Shown here piece by piece: positions 1 through 7,140 of a stretch of DNA of 18,008 nt (the first letter of the stretch is position 1; the number at the start of each line of letters is the position of its first letter). The stretch comes from JADYZU01 sp964443055 (GTDB lineage: Bacteria > Pseudomonadota > Alphaproteobacteria > Rhodobacterales > Rhodobacteraceae). Where the stretch lies: contig CAYUBT010000034.1 of NCBI GenBank assembly GCA_964443055.1, forward strand, positions 1 through 18,008, given 5' to 3'. The notes under the pieces were generated by a model. It had not been told where the DNA came from and searched no databases. It saw only the letters and a program-made list of their open reading frames with translations. A program made the translations under genes and the position numbers.

Positions 1-1341
1 CCGCGCATCCATGGCGGGCTGCTCGCCCTGCGCGACGATCCGGCCCATGTCGCGGCGATGGAGGCGGAGGGGATCGCGGGGATCGACCTGCTCATCGTCA
101 ATCTCTACCCGTTCGAGACCACGGTTGCAGATGGTGCGGATTTTGCGACCGCCATCGAGAATATCGACATCGGCGGCCCGGCGATGATCCGCGCGGCGGC
201 GAAGAACCAGGCCCATGTCGCGGTTGTGGCGGATCCGGCGGATTATGCTGCGCTGCTGGCAGAGATGGAGGCGGGGGGCGGGGCCGTGGGCGATCCTTTC
301 CGCCGCATCCTTGCGCAAAGGGCCTTCGCGCGCACCGCCGCCTATGATGCGGCCGTGTCGAACTGGCTGGCCGGCAAGACCGGAGAGGAAGCGCCGCGCA
401 ACCGCGCCTTTGCCGGAACGCGGGCGCAGGTGTTGCGCTATGGCGAGAATCCGCATCAGCGCGCGGCATTCTATACGGATGGCAGCGCCCGCCCCGGGGT
501 CGCCACCGCACGGCAGGTGCAGGGCAAAGAGCTGAGCTGGAACAACATCAACGATACCGACGCCGCCTTCGAGCTTGTCGCGGAGTTCGATCCGGCCACC
601 CCCGCCTGCGTGATCGTGAAACATGCCAATCCCTGCGGTGTGGCCCTGGGCGCGACGGGGGGCGAGGCATGGACGCAGGCGCTTGCCTGCGATCCGGTCT
701 CGGCCTTCGGGGGCATCGTGGCGCTGAACCATCGCCTTGACGCCGCGACCGCCGAGGCGATCACAGGGATCTTCACCGAGGTCGTCATCGCCCCCGATGC
801 GGACGAGGCAGCGCTCGCGGTCTTTGCGGGCAGGAAGAACCTGCGCCTGCTGCTGGCCGGCGCGCTGCCCGATCAGGTCGCGGGCGGGCCGTCTTTCCGG
901 CAGGTGGCAGGCGGATTCCTCGTTCAGGACCGTGACAACGGGCGTCTCGACCCCGCCGCCCTGCGCGTGGTCACGAAGCGCGCGCCCGATCCACGCGAGC
1001 TGGAGGACATGCTTTTCGCCTGGAAGGTCGCGAAACATGTGAAGTCGAACGCCATCGTCCATGCGAAGGACGGGGCGACGATCGGGATCGGCGCGGGGCA
1101 GACGAGCCGGGTCGACAGCGCCCGGATTGCCGCCGAAAAGGCCGGGGCGCGGGCCAGGGGCGCGGTCGTGGCCTCGGATGCCTTCTTTCCATTCGCCGAC
1201 GGGCTGCAGGCGGCCATCGCGGCCGGTGCCGGTGCGGTGATCCAGCCCGGCGGCGCCATGCGCGATGACGAGGTGATCGCCGCCGCCGATGCGGCCGGGG
1301 TCGCCATGGTCTTTACCGGCCAGCGCCACTTCCGGCACTGA
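1..1341 (+). CDS. purH: Bifunctional AICAR formyltransferase / IMP cyclohydrolase (5' end cut by window)
   Basis: Catalyses the last two steps of de novo IMP synthesis in the cytosol: formylation of AICAR with 10-formyl-THF, then ring closure to IMP. The frame is open from base 1, where it reads RIHGGLLALRDDP, a conserved part of the N-terminal MGS-like cyclohydrolase domain. The ATG at 58 is therefore internal and not the start. About 446 residues are present; the family is usually near 530, so roughly 80 N-terminal residues lie upstream of the window. NLYPFE and ENIDIGGP belong to the cyclohydrolase half. KHANPCG, encoded at 619-639, is the Lys-His motif of the formyltransferase active site, and the C-terminus ends RHFRH, typical of the family. 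The TGA stop is 10 bases before lspA, suggesting one transcript. Identification is secure. Confidence 0.97.
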   Translation, partial: PRIHGGLLALRDDPAHVAAMEAEGIAGIDLLIVNLYPFETTVADGADFATAIENIDIGGPAMIRAAAKNQAHVAVVADPADYAALLAEMEAGGGAVGDPFRRILAQRAFARTAAYDAAVSNWLAGKTGEEAPRNRAFAGTRAQVLRYGENPHQRAAFYTDGSARPGVATARQVQGKELSWNNINDTDAAFELVAEFDPATPACVIVKHANPCGVALGATGGEAWTQALACDPVSAFGGIVALNHRLDAATAEAITGIFTEVVIAPDADEAALAVFAGRKNLRLLLAGALPDQVAGGPSFRQVAGGFLVQDRDNGRLDPAALRVVTKRAPDPRELEDMLFAWKVAKHVKSNAIVHAKDGATIGIGAGQTSRVDSARIAAEKAGARARGAVVASDAFFPFADGLQAAIAAGAGAVIQPGGAMRDDEVIAAADAAGVAMVFTGQRHFRH

Positions 1342-1351
1342 GGAGCGAGCG

Positions 1352-1828
1352 ATGCGGCTGACATTCCGGACCGGATTCTGGGTCTTTCTTGCCGATCAGA
1401 TGTCGAAATGGTTCGTGGTCCACTGGCTGGACCTCGCGAACCGATTCCAGATCGAGGTTCTGCCGCCCTTTCTTACCTTCCGCATGGCCTGGAACCGGGG
1501 CGTGAATTTCGGGCTGTTCTCGGATTTCGACATGCGCTGGGTGCTTGTGGCCTTCGCGCTGCTGATTTCCGGCGCGGTGCTGGTCTGGGTCGCCCGGAGC
1601 CAGCGCGAAAGTCGCGCGGCGCAGGTCTTTGCCGGGCTGCTTGTCGGCGGGGCCATGGGCAATGTCATGGATCGGGTGCTTTACGGGGCGGTGGCGGATT
1701 TTCTCAACATGTCACTGCCCGGAATCGCCAATCCCTGGTCCTTCAACATTGCCGATGTCGCGGTCTTTGCGGGTGCGCTGGGGCTCGTGTTTTTCGGCAC
1801 CGACGGCAAGACGCGTAAAGATGCGTGA
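1352..1828 (+). CDS. lspA: Lipoprotein signal peptidase (signal peptidase II)
   Basis: Inner-membrane aspartyl protease that cleaves prolipoproteins just before the lipidated cysteine, after Lgt. The 158-residue product has the usual length and four hydrophobic segments, roughly residues 8-26, 62-82, 90-108 and 131-149. Family motifs are present: AWNRGVNFG at 46-54, GNVMDR at 103-108, ADFLN at 115-119 and FNIAD at 131-135. D116 and D135 fit the catalytic aspartate dyad; their spacing of 19 matches that of the Pseudomonas enzyme. The start chosen is the ATG at 1352, preceded by AGGAGCGAG. An in-frame upstream start at 1289 would add a non-conserved segment overlapping purH. The gene lies between purH and a lipoprotein gene, so it sits next to a likely substrate of its own product. 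Confidence 0.95.
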   Translation: MRLTFRTGFWVFLADQMSKWFVVHWLDLANRFQIEVLPPFLTFRMAWNRGVNFGLFSDFDMRWVLVAFALLISGAVLVWVARSQRESRAAQVFAGLLVGGAMGNVMDRVLYGAVADFLNMSLPGIANPWSFNIADVAVFAGALGLVFFGTDGKTRKDA

Positions 1829-1876
1829 CGGGCGGATGCTTGCCTGCTATCCGTGGGCCCGGAGATGAGGGGCGAC

Positions 1877-2359
1877 GTGATACGGATAGCAACTTCGCTG
1901 GCGATCGCGCTTGTGCTCGCCGGATGCAGCGGGAGCGGGCGGCTGCACAATTTCGATACGGGCTTCCGCACGCCGGACGATTTCGCGGTCCTGCCCGCGC
2001 ATCCGCTGACCATCCCGGACACATCGAGCCTGCCGGAGCCGGGCGGCGTGAATCTGGCCGATCCCGACCCCCCGGGCGAGGCGGTGGCGCTTCTGGGCGG
2101 GTCGGATGGCGCAGGCAGCGCGGGAGATGCCGCGCTGATGACGCGGGTCGCGCGCTATGGGGTCGATCCGGGCATCCGCGCGCTTCTGGCGCAGGAAGAC
2201 GCGGAATGGCGCCGCCGTGCCGCGCGGACGGGCGGGCCGAACATCATGGGCCGCGACCGCTACTTCCCGGCCTATGCGCGGATGGCGCTTGATCCGCAGG
2301 CCGAACTCGCACGCTTCCGTGCGGCAGGCGTGGCGACCCCTTCGGCGCCGCCGCGTTAG
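1877..2359 (+). CDS. DUF3035 family lipoprotein (possibly a BamF-type accessory subunit)
   Basis: Small predicted outer-membrane lipoprotein of 160 residues. With the GTG start at 1877 the N-terminus is MIRIATSLAIALVLAGC, a textbook lipoprotein signal with lipobox LAGC and the lipidated cysteine at residue 17. GAGGGG at 1867-1872 is a well-spaced ribosome binding site for this start. Starts at 1853 (GTG) and 1865 (ATG) are in frame but have poorer Shine-Dalgarno placement. The body shows TPDDFAVL, PLTIPD and LPEPGGVNLADP, the pattern I associate with DUF3035 proteins that follow lspA in Rhodobacteraceae; the remainder is charged and alanine-rich. Some alphaproteobacterial members of this group have been linked to the Bam outer-membrane protein assembly complex, but that role is inference here. 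Confidence 0.8.
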   Translation: MIRIATSLAIALVLAGCSGSGRLHNFDTGFRTPDDFAVLPAHPLTIPDTSSLPEPGGVNLADPDPPGEAVALLGGSDGAGSAGDAALMTRVARYGVDPGIRALLAQEDAEWRRRAARTGGPNIMGRDRYFPAYARMALDPQAELARFRAAGVATPSAPPR

Positions 2360-2552
2360 AGCCGATGCCCATTCCGGTGCTCGCTGGCCCGACTCTTTCG
2401 GAGTGAGGGGATGCGGCATGGCCGCGGCCGCGAGACGTGATGGAATGCCGTCGAGCATCCGGCGGTGACGGTTCCCGATGGTCCGATGCCCCGGATGGTT
2501 TGCGCGGTCCCGGTTTCGGTGCGCGGGTGCAGGGCTCCGCTTCCACCACCCG

Positions 2553-2634
2553 GTCATTGCGAGCGGTAGCGAAGCAACCCAGCGGTCTCGACATCTCCGG
2601 CCTGCCGTACCGGCGGACACCTCCTCGCAATGAC
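2553..2634 (+). repeat. Dispersed palindromic repeat, copy A
   Basis: The outer arms GTCATTGCGAG (2553-2563) and CTCGCAATGAC (2624-2634) are a perfect 11-bp inverted repeat enclosing about 60 bases. Inside the left arm is the shared block AGCGAAGCAACCCAG, and near the centre CATCTCCGGCCTGCCG corresponds to the central block of the other copies. It lies alone in non-coding DNA between the DUF3035 gene and the mraZ leader. It is plus-oriented relative to copy B. Confidence 0.85.
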
Positions 2635-2827
2635 GGAAGGAACTCCTCGCGACGGGCTGGCCCTCCCGGGATTCTCCCCGTCCTGCAGCCGATTCCTGGC
2701 CCGCCACTTTTCCGCCATGTGATGTTCACGATCCGGTCTGACGCCGCCGGGCGTTGACAGAGGTATTCGCGCAACAGATCCATCATGCTGTCTTCGATTC
2801 GGGATTTTCCGGGATCGGGCTGATATG

Positions 2828-2850
2828 TCCATATATGGTGTCTATATGGA
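2828..2850. promoter_or_regulatory. AT-rich inverted repeat, candidate operator
   Basis: TCCATATA (2828-2835) and TATATGGA (2843-2850) form a perfect 8-bp inverted repeat with a 7-base spacer, and CCATATATGG at 2829-2838 is itself a palindrome. A further CCATAT half-site occurs at 2904-2909. The base composition contrasts with the GC-rich surroundings. The geometry suits a dimeric DNA-binding protein, but I cannot name one, and the distance to the probable leader promoter (over 100 bases) is large. It could also be chance in an AT-rich patch. Confidence 0.35.
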
Positions 2851-2984
2851 AAGAGTACGCCATCTGTATCCGGTCATCCTCGATTCTTCTGGGCAGAATC
2901 ACGCCATATGCTCCGCTGAGAGCGTAAATTCCCGGATAGACCCGTGAAATCCCGTTGCGGCCCGGATCGCCCCATGTCAAACAT

Positions 2985-3236
2985 TGTCTCACCGGCAAGT
3001 GAGGGCAGACCGGAACAAGGGGCCGGACCACAAGGACCCCGCAAGATAATCGGCAGTTTCATACAGGCACCCCCTCACGACCCGGCGCGCTCCCGACCCC
3101 AAGCGGGAGTGGCCACCAGACCAGGATCCGGCGCGCGGGCAGCAGACATCCCCCCAGATGGCGCGCGCAGTCGGACACGCCCGGAACCGGGCTGAGGGCG
3201 GCGGATCGAGCGTGGCAGCACTCGATCCGCCGTTTC
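2985..3236 (+). ncRNA. upsM: Structured mraZ leader, probable UpsM-type sRNA (5' end approximate)
   Basis: In Rhodobacter sphaeroides and other Rhodobacteraceae the dcw cluster has an unusually long (268 nt) 5' leader. Partial termination at an intrinsic terminator in that leader releases the sRNA UpsM. Here the same architecture is visible: no gene for hundreds of bases, then a strong terminator-like hairpin (3199-3232) only 43 bases before the mraZ start codon. Other potential stems are CTCAC/GTGAG at 2988-3003, GTGAGGG/CCCTCAC at 2999-3005 with 3072-3078, and CTCCCG/CGGGAG at 3090-3109. The 5' end cannot be fixed: a leader of the R. sphaeroides length would begin near 3011. Assignment rests on position and architecture, not on sequence alignment to UpsM. 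Confidence 0.5.
3199..3236 (+). terminator. Intrinsic terminator-like hairpin in the mraZ leader
   Basis: CGGCGGATCGAG (3199-3210) pairs with CTCGATCCGCCG (3221-3232) over 12 uninterrupted base pairs around a 10-base loop, followed by TTT. It sits upstream of mraZ, not at the end of a gene, so it would act as an attenuator of the dcw transcript or as the 3' end of a leader-derived sRNA. The U-run is short, so termination is likely partial, which is needed if the downstream genes are expressed from the same promoter. Confidence 0.65.
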
Positions 3237-3278
3237 CCGTAAGGGGACACTGAAACCGGGGGGTGAAAGGGCAACCCC

Positions 3279-3806
3279 GTGCATCTGGGCTTCACGGGCG
3301 AATATCAGCAGAAGGTGGACGGCAAGGGCCGTCTGTCGATCCCTGCCGATTTCCGCCGTGTGCTCGAGGCGGGCGATCCAGCCGCGCGCCAGGGCGGCGC
3401 GCTTCCGGGGCTCTATGTCCAATACGGTCCGCATCTGAAGGGCTGCCTCATGGTGCAGACCGTCGATGCCTTCACCGAGATCATGAATGCGATCATGGCG
3501 ATCCGTCCGCGCAATGCCCAGGAGGCCGAGGCGCGCAGGCTTGCGCAGGTCTCGATCCTGGGCAACGCCATCCGGCTCGAACTCGACCGCGACGGCCGTG
3601 TCGTCCTGCCGCAGCGCCAGCGCGCGAAACTGGGCTTCAGCGAGGGCGAGGTCGTGACCCTCGGCCTTGGCGACAATTTCGAGATCTGGCCGGCGGATAC
3701 CTATGAATCGCAGGTGGCCGCCCCGGCTGCCGCCCAGCTTGAGGAGATGGGCGCGACGCATGATCCGATGACCGCCATCTATGCGCTGACCCGGCCCGAG
3801 CCATGA
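3279..3806 (+). CDS. mraZ: Division/cell wall cluster transcriptional regulator MraZ
   Basis: DNA-binding regulator, ring-forming in studied homologues, that controls the dcw operon it heads. The 175-residue product contains two SpoVT-AbrB-like repeats, each with the characteristic DxxxR signature: DGKGRLSIP near residues 14-22 and DRDGRVVLP near residues 106-114. The C-terminal tail of about 30 residues is alanine/proline-rich and not conserved. The start is a GTG at 3279 with GAAAGGG about 7 bases upstream. The usual tandem TGGG-type MraZ boxes of gammaproteobacteria were not found in front of it; only loosely spaced G-runs occur at 3243-3271. The stop overlaps the rsmH start by 4 bases (ATGA), implying translational coupling. 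Confidence 0.95.
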   Translation: MHLGFTGEYQQKVDGKGRLSIPADFRRVLEAGDPAARQGGALPGLYVQYGPHLKGCLMVQTVDAFTEIMNAIMAIRPRNAQEAEARRLAQVSILGNAIRLELDRDGRVVLPQRQRAKLGFSEGEVVTLGLGDNFEIWPADTYESQVAAPAAAQLEEMGATHDPMTAIYALTRPEP

Positions 3807-4780
3807 CAGCCGAAGCTGCCGTCACTCCCCATGTTCCCGTTCTCATCACGCCCTTGATCGCGGCCGCGCAGCCGGTGAGGGGACATTGGCTCGATGGCAC
3901 TTTCGGAGCAGGCGGCTATACGCGCGCGCTGCTCGATGCCGGGGCCGACAGGGTGACGGCGGTGGACCGCGATCCGGGCGCGCTGGCACTTGCCACCCCC
4001 TGGGCCGGGGACCTGGGCGAGCGGCTGCGGCTGGTCGAGGGGCGGTTTTCGGAACTCGAGACCCATGCGGGCGGACCGCTCGACGGGGTGGTGCTCGATC
4101 TTGGCGTCTCGTCCATGCAGCTTGATCAGGCCGAGCGCGGATTTTCCTTCCGCCAGGACGGGCCGCTCGACATGCGCATGGGGCGGGGCGGGCGCACCGC
4201 TGCGGATATCGTCAACACGATGGACGAGGCCACGCTGGCGGACCTGCTCTATCTCTACGGCGAGGAACGCGCCGCGCGGCGCATCGCCCGCGCCATAGTC
4301 GCCCGTCGGCCCCTTGCGCGCACGCTCGAACTCGCCGACTGTATCGCCTCGGTCCTGCCGCGCAGGAAGCCGGGCCAGCATCACCCGGCGACCCGCAGCT
4401 TCCAGGCGATCCGCATCGCGGTGAATGACGAATATGGCGAACTTGTCGCCGGGCTGATGGCCGCCGAGCGGGCGCTGAAGCCCGGCGGAATCCTTGCGGT
4501 GGTCACCTTCCATTCCATCGAGGACCGGATCGTGAAGCGTTTCATGCAGAGCCGCGCGGGCGAGGCGGGGCGGGGCAGCCGTCACGGACCGGCCGTGGCC
4601 GAGCCCGACCCGACCTTTGCCATCCTCCTGCGCAAGCGCGACGCCGACGAGGACGAGATCGCCGCCAACCCCCGCGCGCGTTCGGCGCGGCTGCGCATGG
4701 TGAAGCGCACCGATGCGCCCGCGCGCGCGGTCGATCCGGTCGCGCTTGGTGCGCCGGTCCTGAAGGAGAAAGCAGGATGA
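3803..4780 (+). CDS. rsmH: 16S rRNA (cytosine(1402)-N(4))-methyltransferase
   Basis: SAM-dependent enzyme (formerly MraW) that methylates N4 of C1402 in the ribosomal P-site decoding region of 16S rRNA. The 325-residue length fits the family. Visible motifs in order: HVPVL at 10-14, the SAM-binding loop DGTFGAGGYTRALL at 31-44, VLDLGVSSMQLDQAERGFSF at 97-116, HPATRSFQAIRIAVNDE at 194-210 and NPRARSARLR at 289-298. It is co-translated with mraZ (4-base overlap upstream) and with ftsL (4-base overlap downstream), the usual dcw position. Nothing unusual. Confidence 0.97.
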   Translation: MTAEAAVTPHVPVLITPLIAAAQPVRGHWLDGTFGAGGYTRALLDAGADRVTAVDRDPGALALATPWAGDLGERLRLVEGRFSELETHAGGPLDGVVLDLGVSSMQLDQAERGFSFRQDGPLDMRMGRGGRTAADIVNTMDEATLADLLYLYGEERAARRIARAIVARRPLARTLELADCIASVLPRRKPGQHHPATRSFQAIRIAVNDEYGELVAGLMAAERALKPGGILAVVTFHSIEDRIVKRFMQSRAGEAGRGSRHGPAVAEPDPTFAILLRKRDADEDEIAANPRARSARLRMVKRTDAPARAVDPVALGAPVLKEKAG

Positions 4781-5139
4781 AGGGGCTTCTCTATCTATTG
4801 GCCGGCGCGAGTTTCCTTGGCCTTGGCTTCTGGGCGTATCAGGAGAATTACGCCACGCAGACGAGCCTGCGCGAGTTGCGCGACCTCAACCGCCAGATCG
4901 GTGCGGCCCATGCACGCATCAACATGCTCAATGCCGAATGGGCCTATCTGAACCGCCCCGACCGGCTGCGTGATCTCGTGAACATCAACTATCAGCGTCT
5001 GATGCTTGTGCCGCTTATGCCCGAGAGTTTCGATTCCATGGGTCGCATCCCGATGGCACCCGAGGAATATGTGCCGCTTCTCGACATGACGCAGGTCTCG
5101 TCCGACATGGGTCCGCGCGACGGGGAGGAGCCGTTGTGA
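4777..5139 (+). CDS. ftsL: Cell division protein FtsL
   Basis: Short bitopic divisome protein of 120 residues. With FtsB and FtsQ it forms a complex that activates FtsW/FtsI septal wall synthesis. A single membrane segment lies at about residues 3-20, followed by a heptad-like periplasmic region at about 28-65 that would form a coiled coil. The sequence is poorly conserved across bacteria, so the identification rests on size, topology, this coiled coil, and its position between rsmH and ftsI. The region from about residue 77 is acidic and methionine-rich. AAGGAGAAAGCAGG precedes the ATG; both ends overlap neighbours by 4 bases. Confidence 0.9.
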   Translation: MKGLLYLLAGASFLGLGFWAYQENYATQTSLRELRDLNRQIGAAHARINMLNAEWAYLNRPDRLRDLVNINYQRLMLVPLMPESFDSMGRIPMAPEEYVPLLDMTQVSSDMGPRDGEEPL

Positions 5140-6902
5140 GCGACATCGCGCCCGTCCGCCGCCCCCTGCGCCCGCTCGCCCGGATCCTGAGGGCGCGCGA
5201 TTCGGGAGAGAATCCCGATCTGATCGAGGCCGAGAACCGCCGCCGCCGACACGAGGAGATGCGCGATCGCGCCCGGGCGCGTGCGGAATTCCGGCTGGTG
5301 CTTCTGACCCTCGCCTTCATCATCGGATTTGCTGCCATCGGCGGGCGGATGGCGGTGCTCGCCTCGAGCGAGGCGCAGGAGCCCGTGGCCGAGGCGACCG
5401 GCAATCCGATCGTCAACCAGCGCGCGGATATCACCGACCGCAACGGCCGCATCCTCGCCACCAATTTCGAGACCCAGTCCCTTTACGCCCAGCCGCGCCA
5501 GATGGTGAACCCGCAGCGCGCCGCCGCGGAGCTTGTGCGGATCTTCCCCGAACTCGACGGCGAACGTCTCCTGCGCGATTTCACCGGCGAGCGGACGTTC
5601 CTGTGGATTCGCCGCCAGATCAGCCCCGAACAGATGCAGGCCGTCCACGATATCGGCGAGCCGGGTCTCCTGTTCGGTCCGCGCGAGATGCGGCTTTATC
5701 CCAACGGTCCCATCGCCGCGCATGTGCTTGGCGGCTACGGCTACGGCCGCGAGGGCGTGCACAGCGCCGAGGTGATCGGCACCGCAGGCGTCGAGCGCTA
5801 TTTCGACGCCCGCCTTCGCGACCCCGCGAACGAGGGCGAGCCGCTTGCACTGTCCATCGACCTCACCGTCCAGGCGACGATGGAGGAAGTGCTCGACGGC
5901 GGCGTGACGATCATGAATGCGAAGGGCGCGGCCGGCATCCTCATGGACGTGCATACCGGCGAGATCATCGCCATGGCCTCGCTGCCCGATTTCGATCCCA
6001 ACAACCGCCCCGCGCCGCTGGCGTCGGGGGATGCCGCCGACAGCCCGCTCTTCAACCGGGCCATGCAGGGGGTCTATGAACTGGGCTCGGTCTTCAAGAT
6101 CTTCGCTGCCGCGCAGGCGCTCGACCTTGGGCTGGTGAATCCCGACACGATGATCGACACGCGCGGTCCGCTCACCTGGGGCAGATTCCGGATCACCGAC
6201 AACCACTACATGCCGCCCGAGATGTCGGTTTCCGACGTGATCGCGGAATCGTCCAATGTCGGGTCGGCGCGGCTGGGCCAGATGGCCGGGCCCGTGCGTC
6301 AGCGTGCGTTCCTGTCGTCTCTGGGCCTGACCGAGGCGACGCCGCTCGAGATGGTCGAGGCCCCGACCGGCGCGCCCATCGTCCAGAGCAACTGGTCGGA
6401 TCTGACCACGCTGACCGTGGCATACGGCCACGGGATTTCGGTCTCCTCGCTGCATCTGGCGGCGGCCTATGCGACGCTTGTCAATGGCGGCACGCGCGTC
6501 GTGCCCACGCTCCTGCGTCAGGAGCGGGCGATCGCGGGCGAGCGCGTCATCTCCGAGCGGACCTCGGCGCAGGTGCGCATGATGCTGCGCCGTGTGGTGA
6601 CGGATGGCACCGCGAGTTTTGCCGATATCGACTCCTACATGATCGGCGGCAAGACCGGCACCGCCGAGAAGCCCGGGCGCGGCGGCTACCAGGAAGACCG
6701 CAATCTCGCGACCTTCGCGGGCTTCTTCCCGGCCGAGGCTCCGCGCTACGTGCTGGTCGTCACGCTTGACGAGCCGGTCGAGACCTCGGGGCCGCAACCG
6801 CGCCGCACCGCAGGCTGGACGGCCGTGCCCGTGGCGACCGAAGTGATCCGCCGCGTCGCGCCGCTTCTGGGACTGCGGCCCACGGGGAACGATCCGGCGT
6901 GA
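5136..6902 (+). CDS. ftsI: Septal peptidoglycan transpeptidase FtsI (PBP3)
   Basis: Class B penicillin-binding protein that crosslinks septal peptidoglycan, acting with the glycosyltransferase FtsW. In the 588 residues there is an arginine-rich cytoplasmic tail (1-51), one membrane anchor (about 52-70), a pedestal domain beginning near NQRADITDRNGRILA (94-108), and a C-terminal transpeptidase domain. The three active-site motifs are intact: SVFK at 318-321 with the acylated serine S318, SSN at 372-374, and KTG at 506-508 within GGKTGTAEK. The cytoplasmic tail is longer than in the E. coli protein. The GTG start overlaps the ftsL stop by 4 bases (GTGA). Unlike the other junctions in the cluster, it is followed by a 238-base gap with a palindromic repeat before murE. 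Confidence 0.96.
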   Translation: MSDIAPVRRPLRPLARILRARDSGENPDLIEAENRRRRHEEMRDRARARAEFRLVLLTLAFIIGFAAIGGRMAVLASSEAQEPVAEATGNPIVNQRADITDRNGRILATNFETQSLYAQPRQMVNPQRAAAELVRIFPELDGERLLRDFTGERTFLWIRRQISPEQMQAVHDIGEPGLLFGPREMRLYPNGPIAAHVLGGYGYGREGVHSAEVIGTAGVERYFDARLRDPANEGEPLALSIDLTVQATMEEVLDGGVTIMNAKGAAGILMDVHTGEIIAMASLPDFDPNNRPAPLASGDAADSPLFNRAMQGVYELGSVFKIFAAAQALDLGLVNPDTMIDTRGPLTWGRFRITDNHYMPPEMSVSDVIAESSNVGSARLGQMAGPVRQRAFLSSLGLTEATPLEMVEAPTGAPIVQSNWSDLTTLTVAYGHGISVSSLHLAAAYATLVNGGTRVVPTLLRQERAIAGERVISERTSAQVRMMLRRVVTDGTASFADIDSYMIGGKTGTAEKPGRGGYQEDRNLATFAGFFPAEAPRYVLVVTLDEPVETSGPQPRRTAGWTAVPVATEVIRRVAPLLGLRPTGNDPA

Positions 6903-6937
6903 GCATGGCGGGAGCGGAGGACAGCACCCTTCCTCTT

Positions 6938-7018
6938 CGTCATGGCGAGCGTAGCGAAGCAAGCCAGTCCTCCCACGTCTCTGGCTTGCCGCGTCGCCTC
7001 CGGCTCCTCGCGATGACG
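6938..7018 (+). repeat. Dispersed palindromic repeat, copy B, inside the dcw cluster
   Basis: The outer arms CGTCATGGCGAG (6938-6949) and CTCGCGATGACG (7007-7018) pair with one mismatch. Inner arms GCAAGCCAG (6959-6967) and CTGGCTTGC (6981-6989) are a perfect 9-bp inverted repeat, so the transcript could fold into a two-stem hairpin. It lies in the only long gap of the dcw cluster, between ftsI and murE. The remainder of the gap (7019-7140) shows nothing clear apart from a G-rich ribosome binding site before murE. Confidence 0.85.
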
Positions 7019-7140
7019 ATGGGGAAGGAGCAGGCCCCGAACCTCACCGCAGCATGCGTTCCGGGCCCTGCGGGCGGCAGGCTGCCGGTTGAAGCGATGT
7101 GCGGCCCGGTGTAACCCGTCCGGGCACAAGGGGGGCGGTC

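Larger units (their letters stand above)
2360..3278. other. 919-base gene-free region upstream of the dcw cluster
   Basis: No open frame here looks like a gene. Short frames on both strands lack recognisable domains, and one (about 2437-2757, +) is partly just a translation of the palindromic repeat. In order the region contains featureless GC-rich sequence (2360-2550), one dispersed palindromic repeat (2553-2634), and a noticeably AT-richer stretch of about 200 bases (2700-2950) with an inverted repeat at 2828-2850. These are followed by the structured mraZ leader (about 2985-3278) ending in a strong hairpin. I found no rRNA, tRNA, RNase P or SRP RNA signature. Confidence 0.7.

Noticed and set aside
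2437..2757. Possible small plus-strand gene in the region before mraZ
   Set aside because: Part of its translation is simply the palindromic repeat, there is no good ribosome binding site, and nothing resembles a known protein.
2754..2782. Promoter based on a perfect TTGACA at 2754-2759
   Set aside because: No credible -10 at 16-18 bases, and nothing transcribed starts nearby that it would serve.
3045..3050. GATAAT as a -10 box for mraZ
   Set aside because: A good hexamer, but there is no -35 element at the right distance; kept only as a possibility for a shorter leader.
2783..3062. Minus-strand small frames across the AT-rich patch and leader
   Set aside because: No ribosome binding site, no domain, and they overlap the probable structured RNA.
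2950..3240. RNase P RNA, SRP RNA or tRNA in the leader region
   Set aside because: The conserved GAGGAAAGTCC-type core of RNase P, the GGAAGG-AGCAG SRP apical loop and a tRNA T-loop were not found on either strand.
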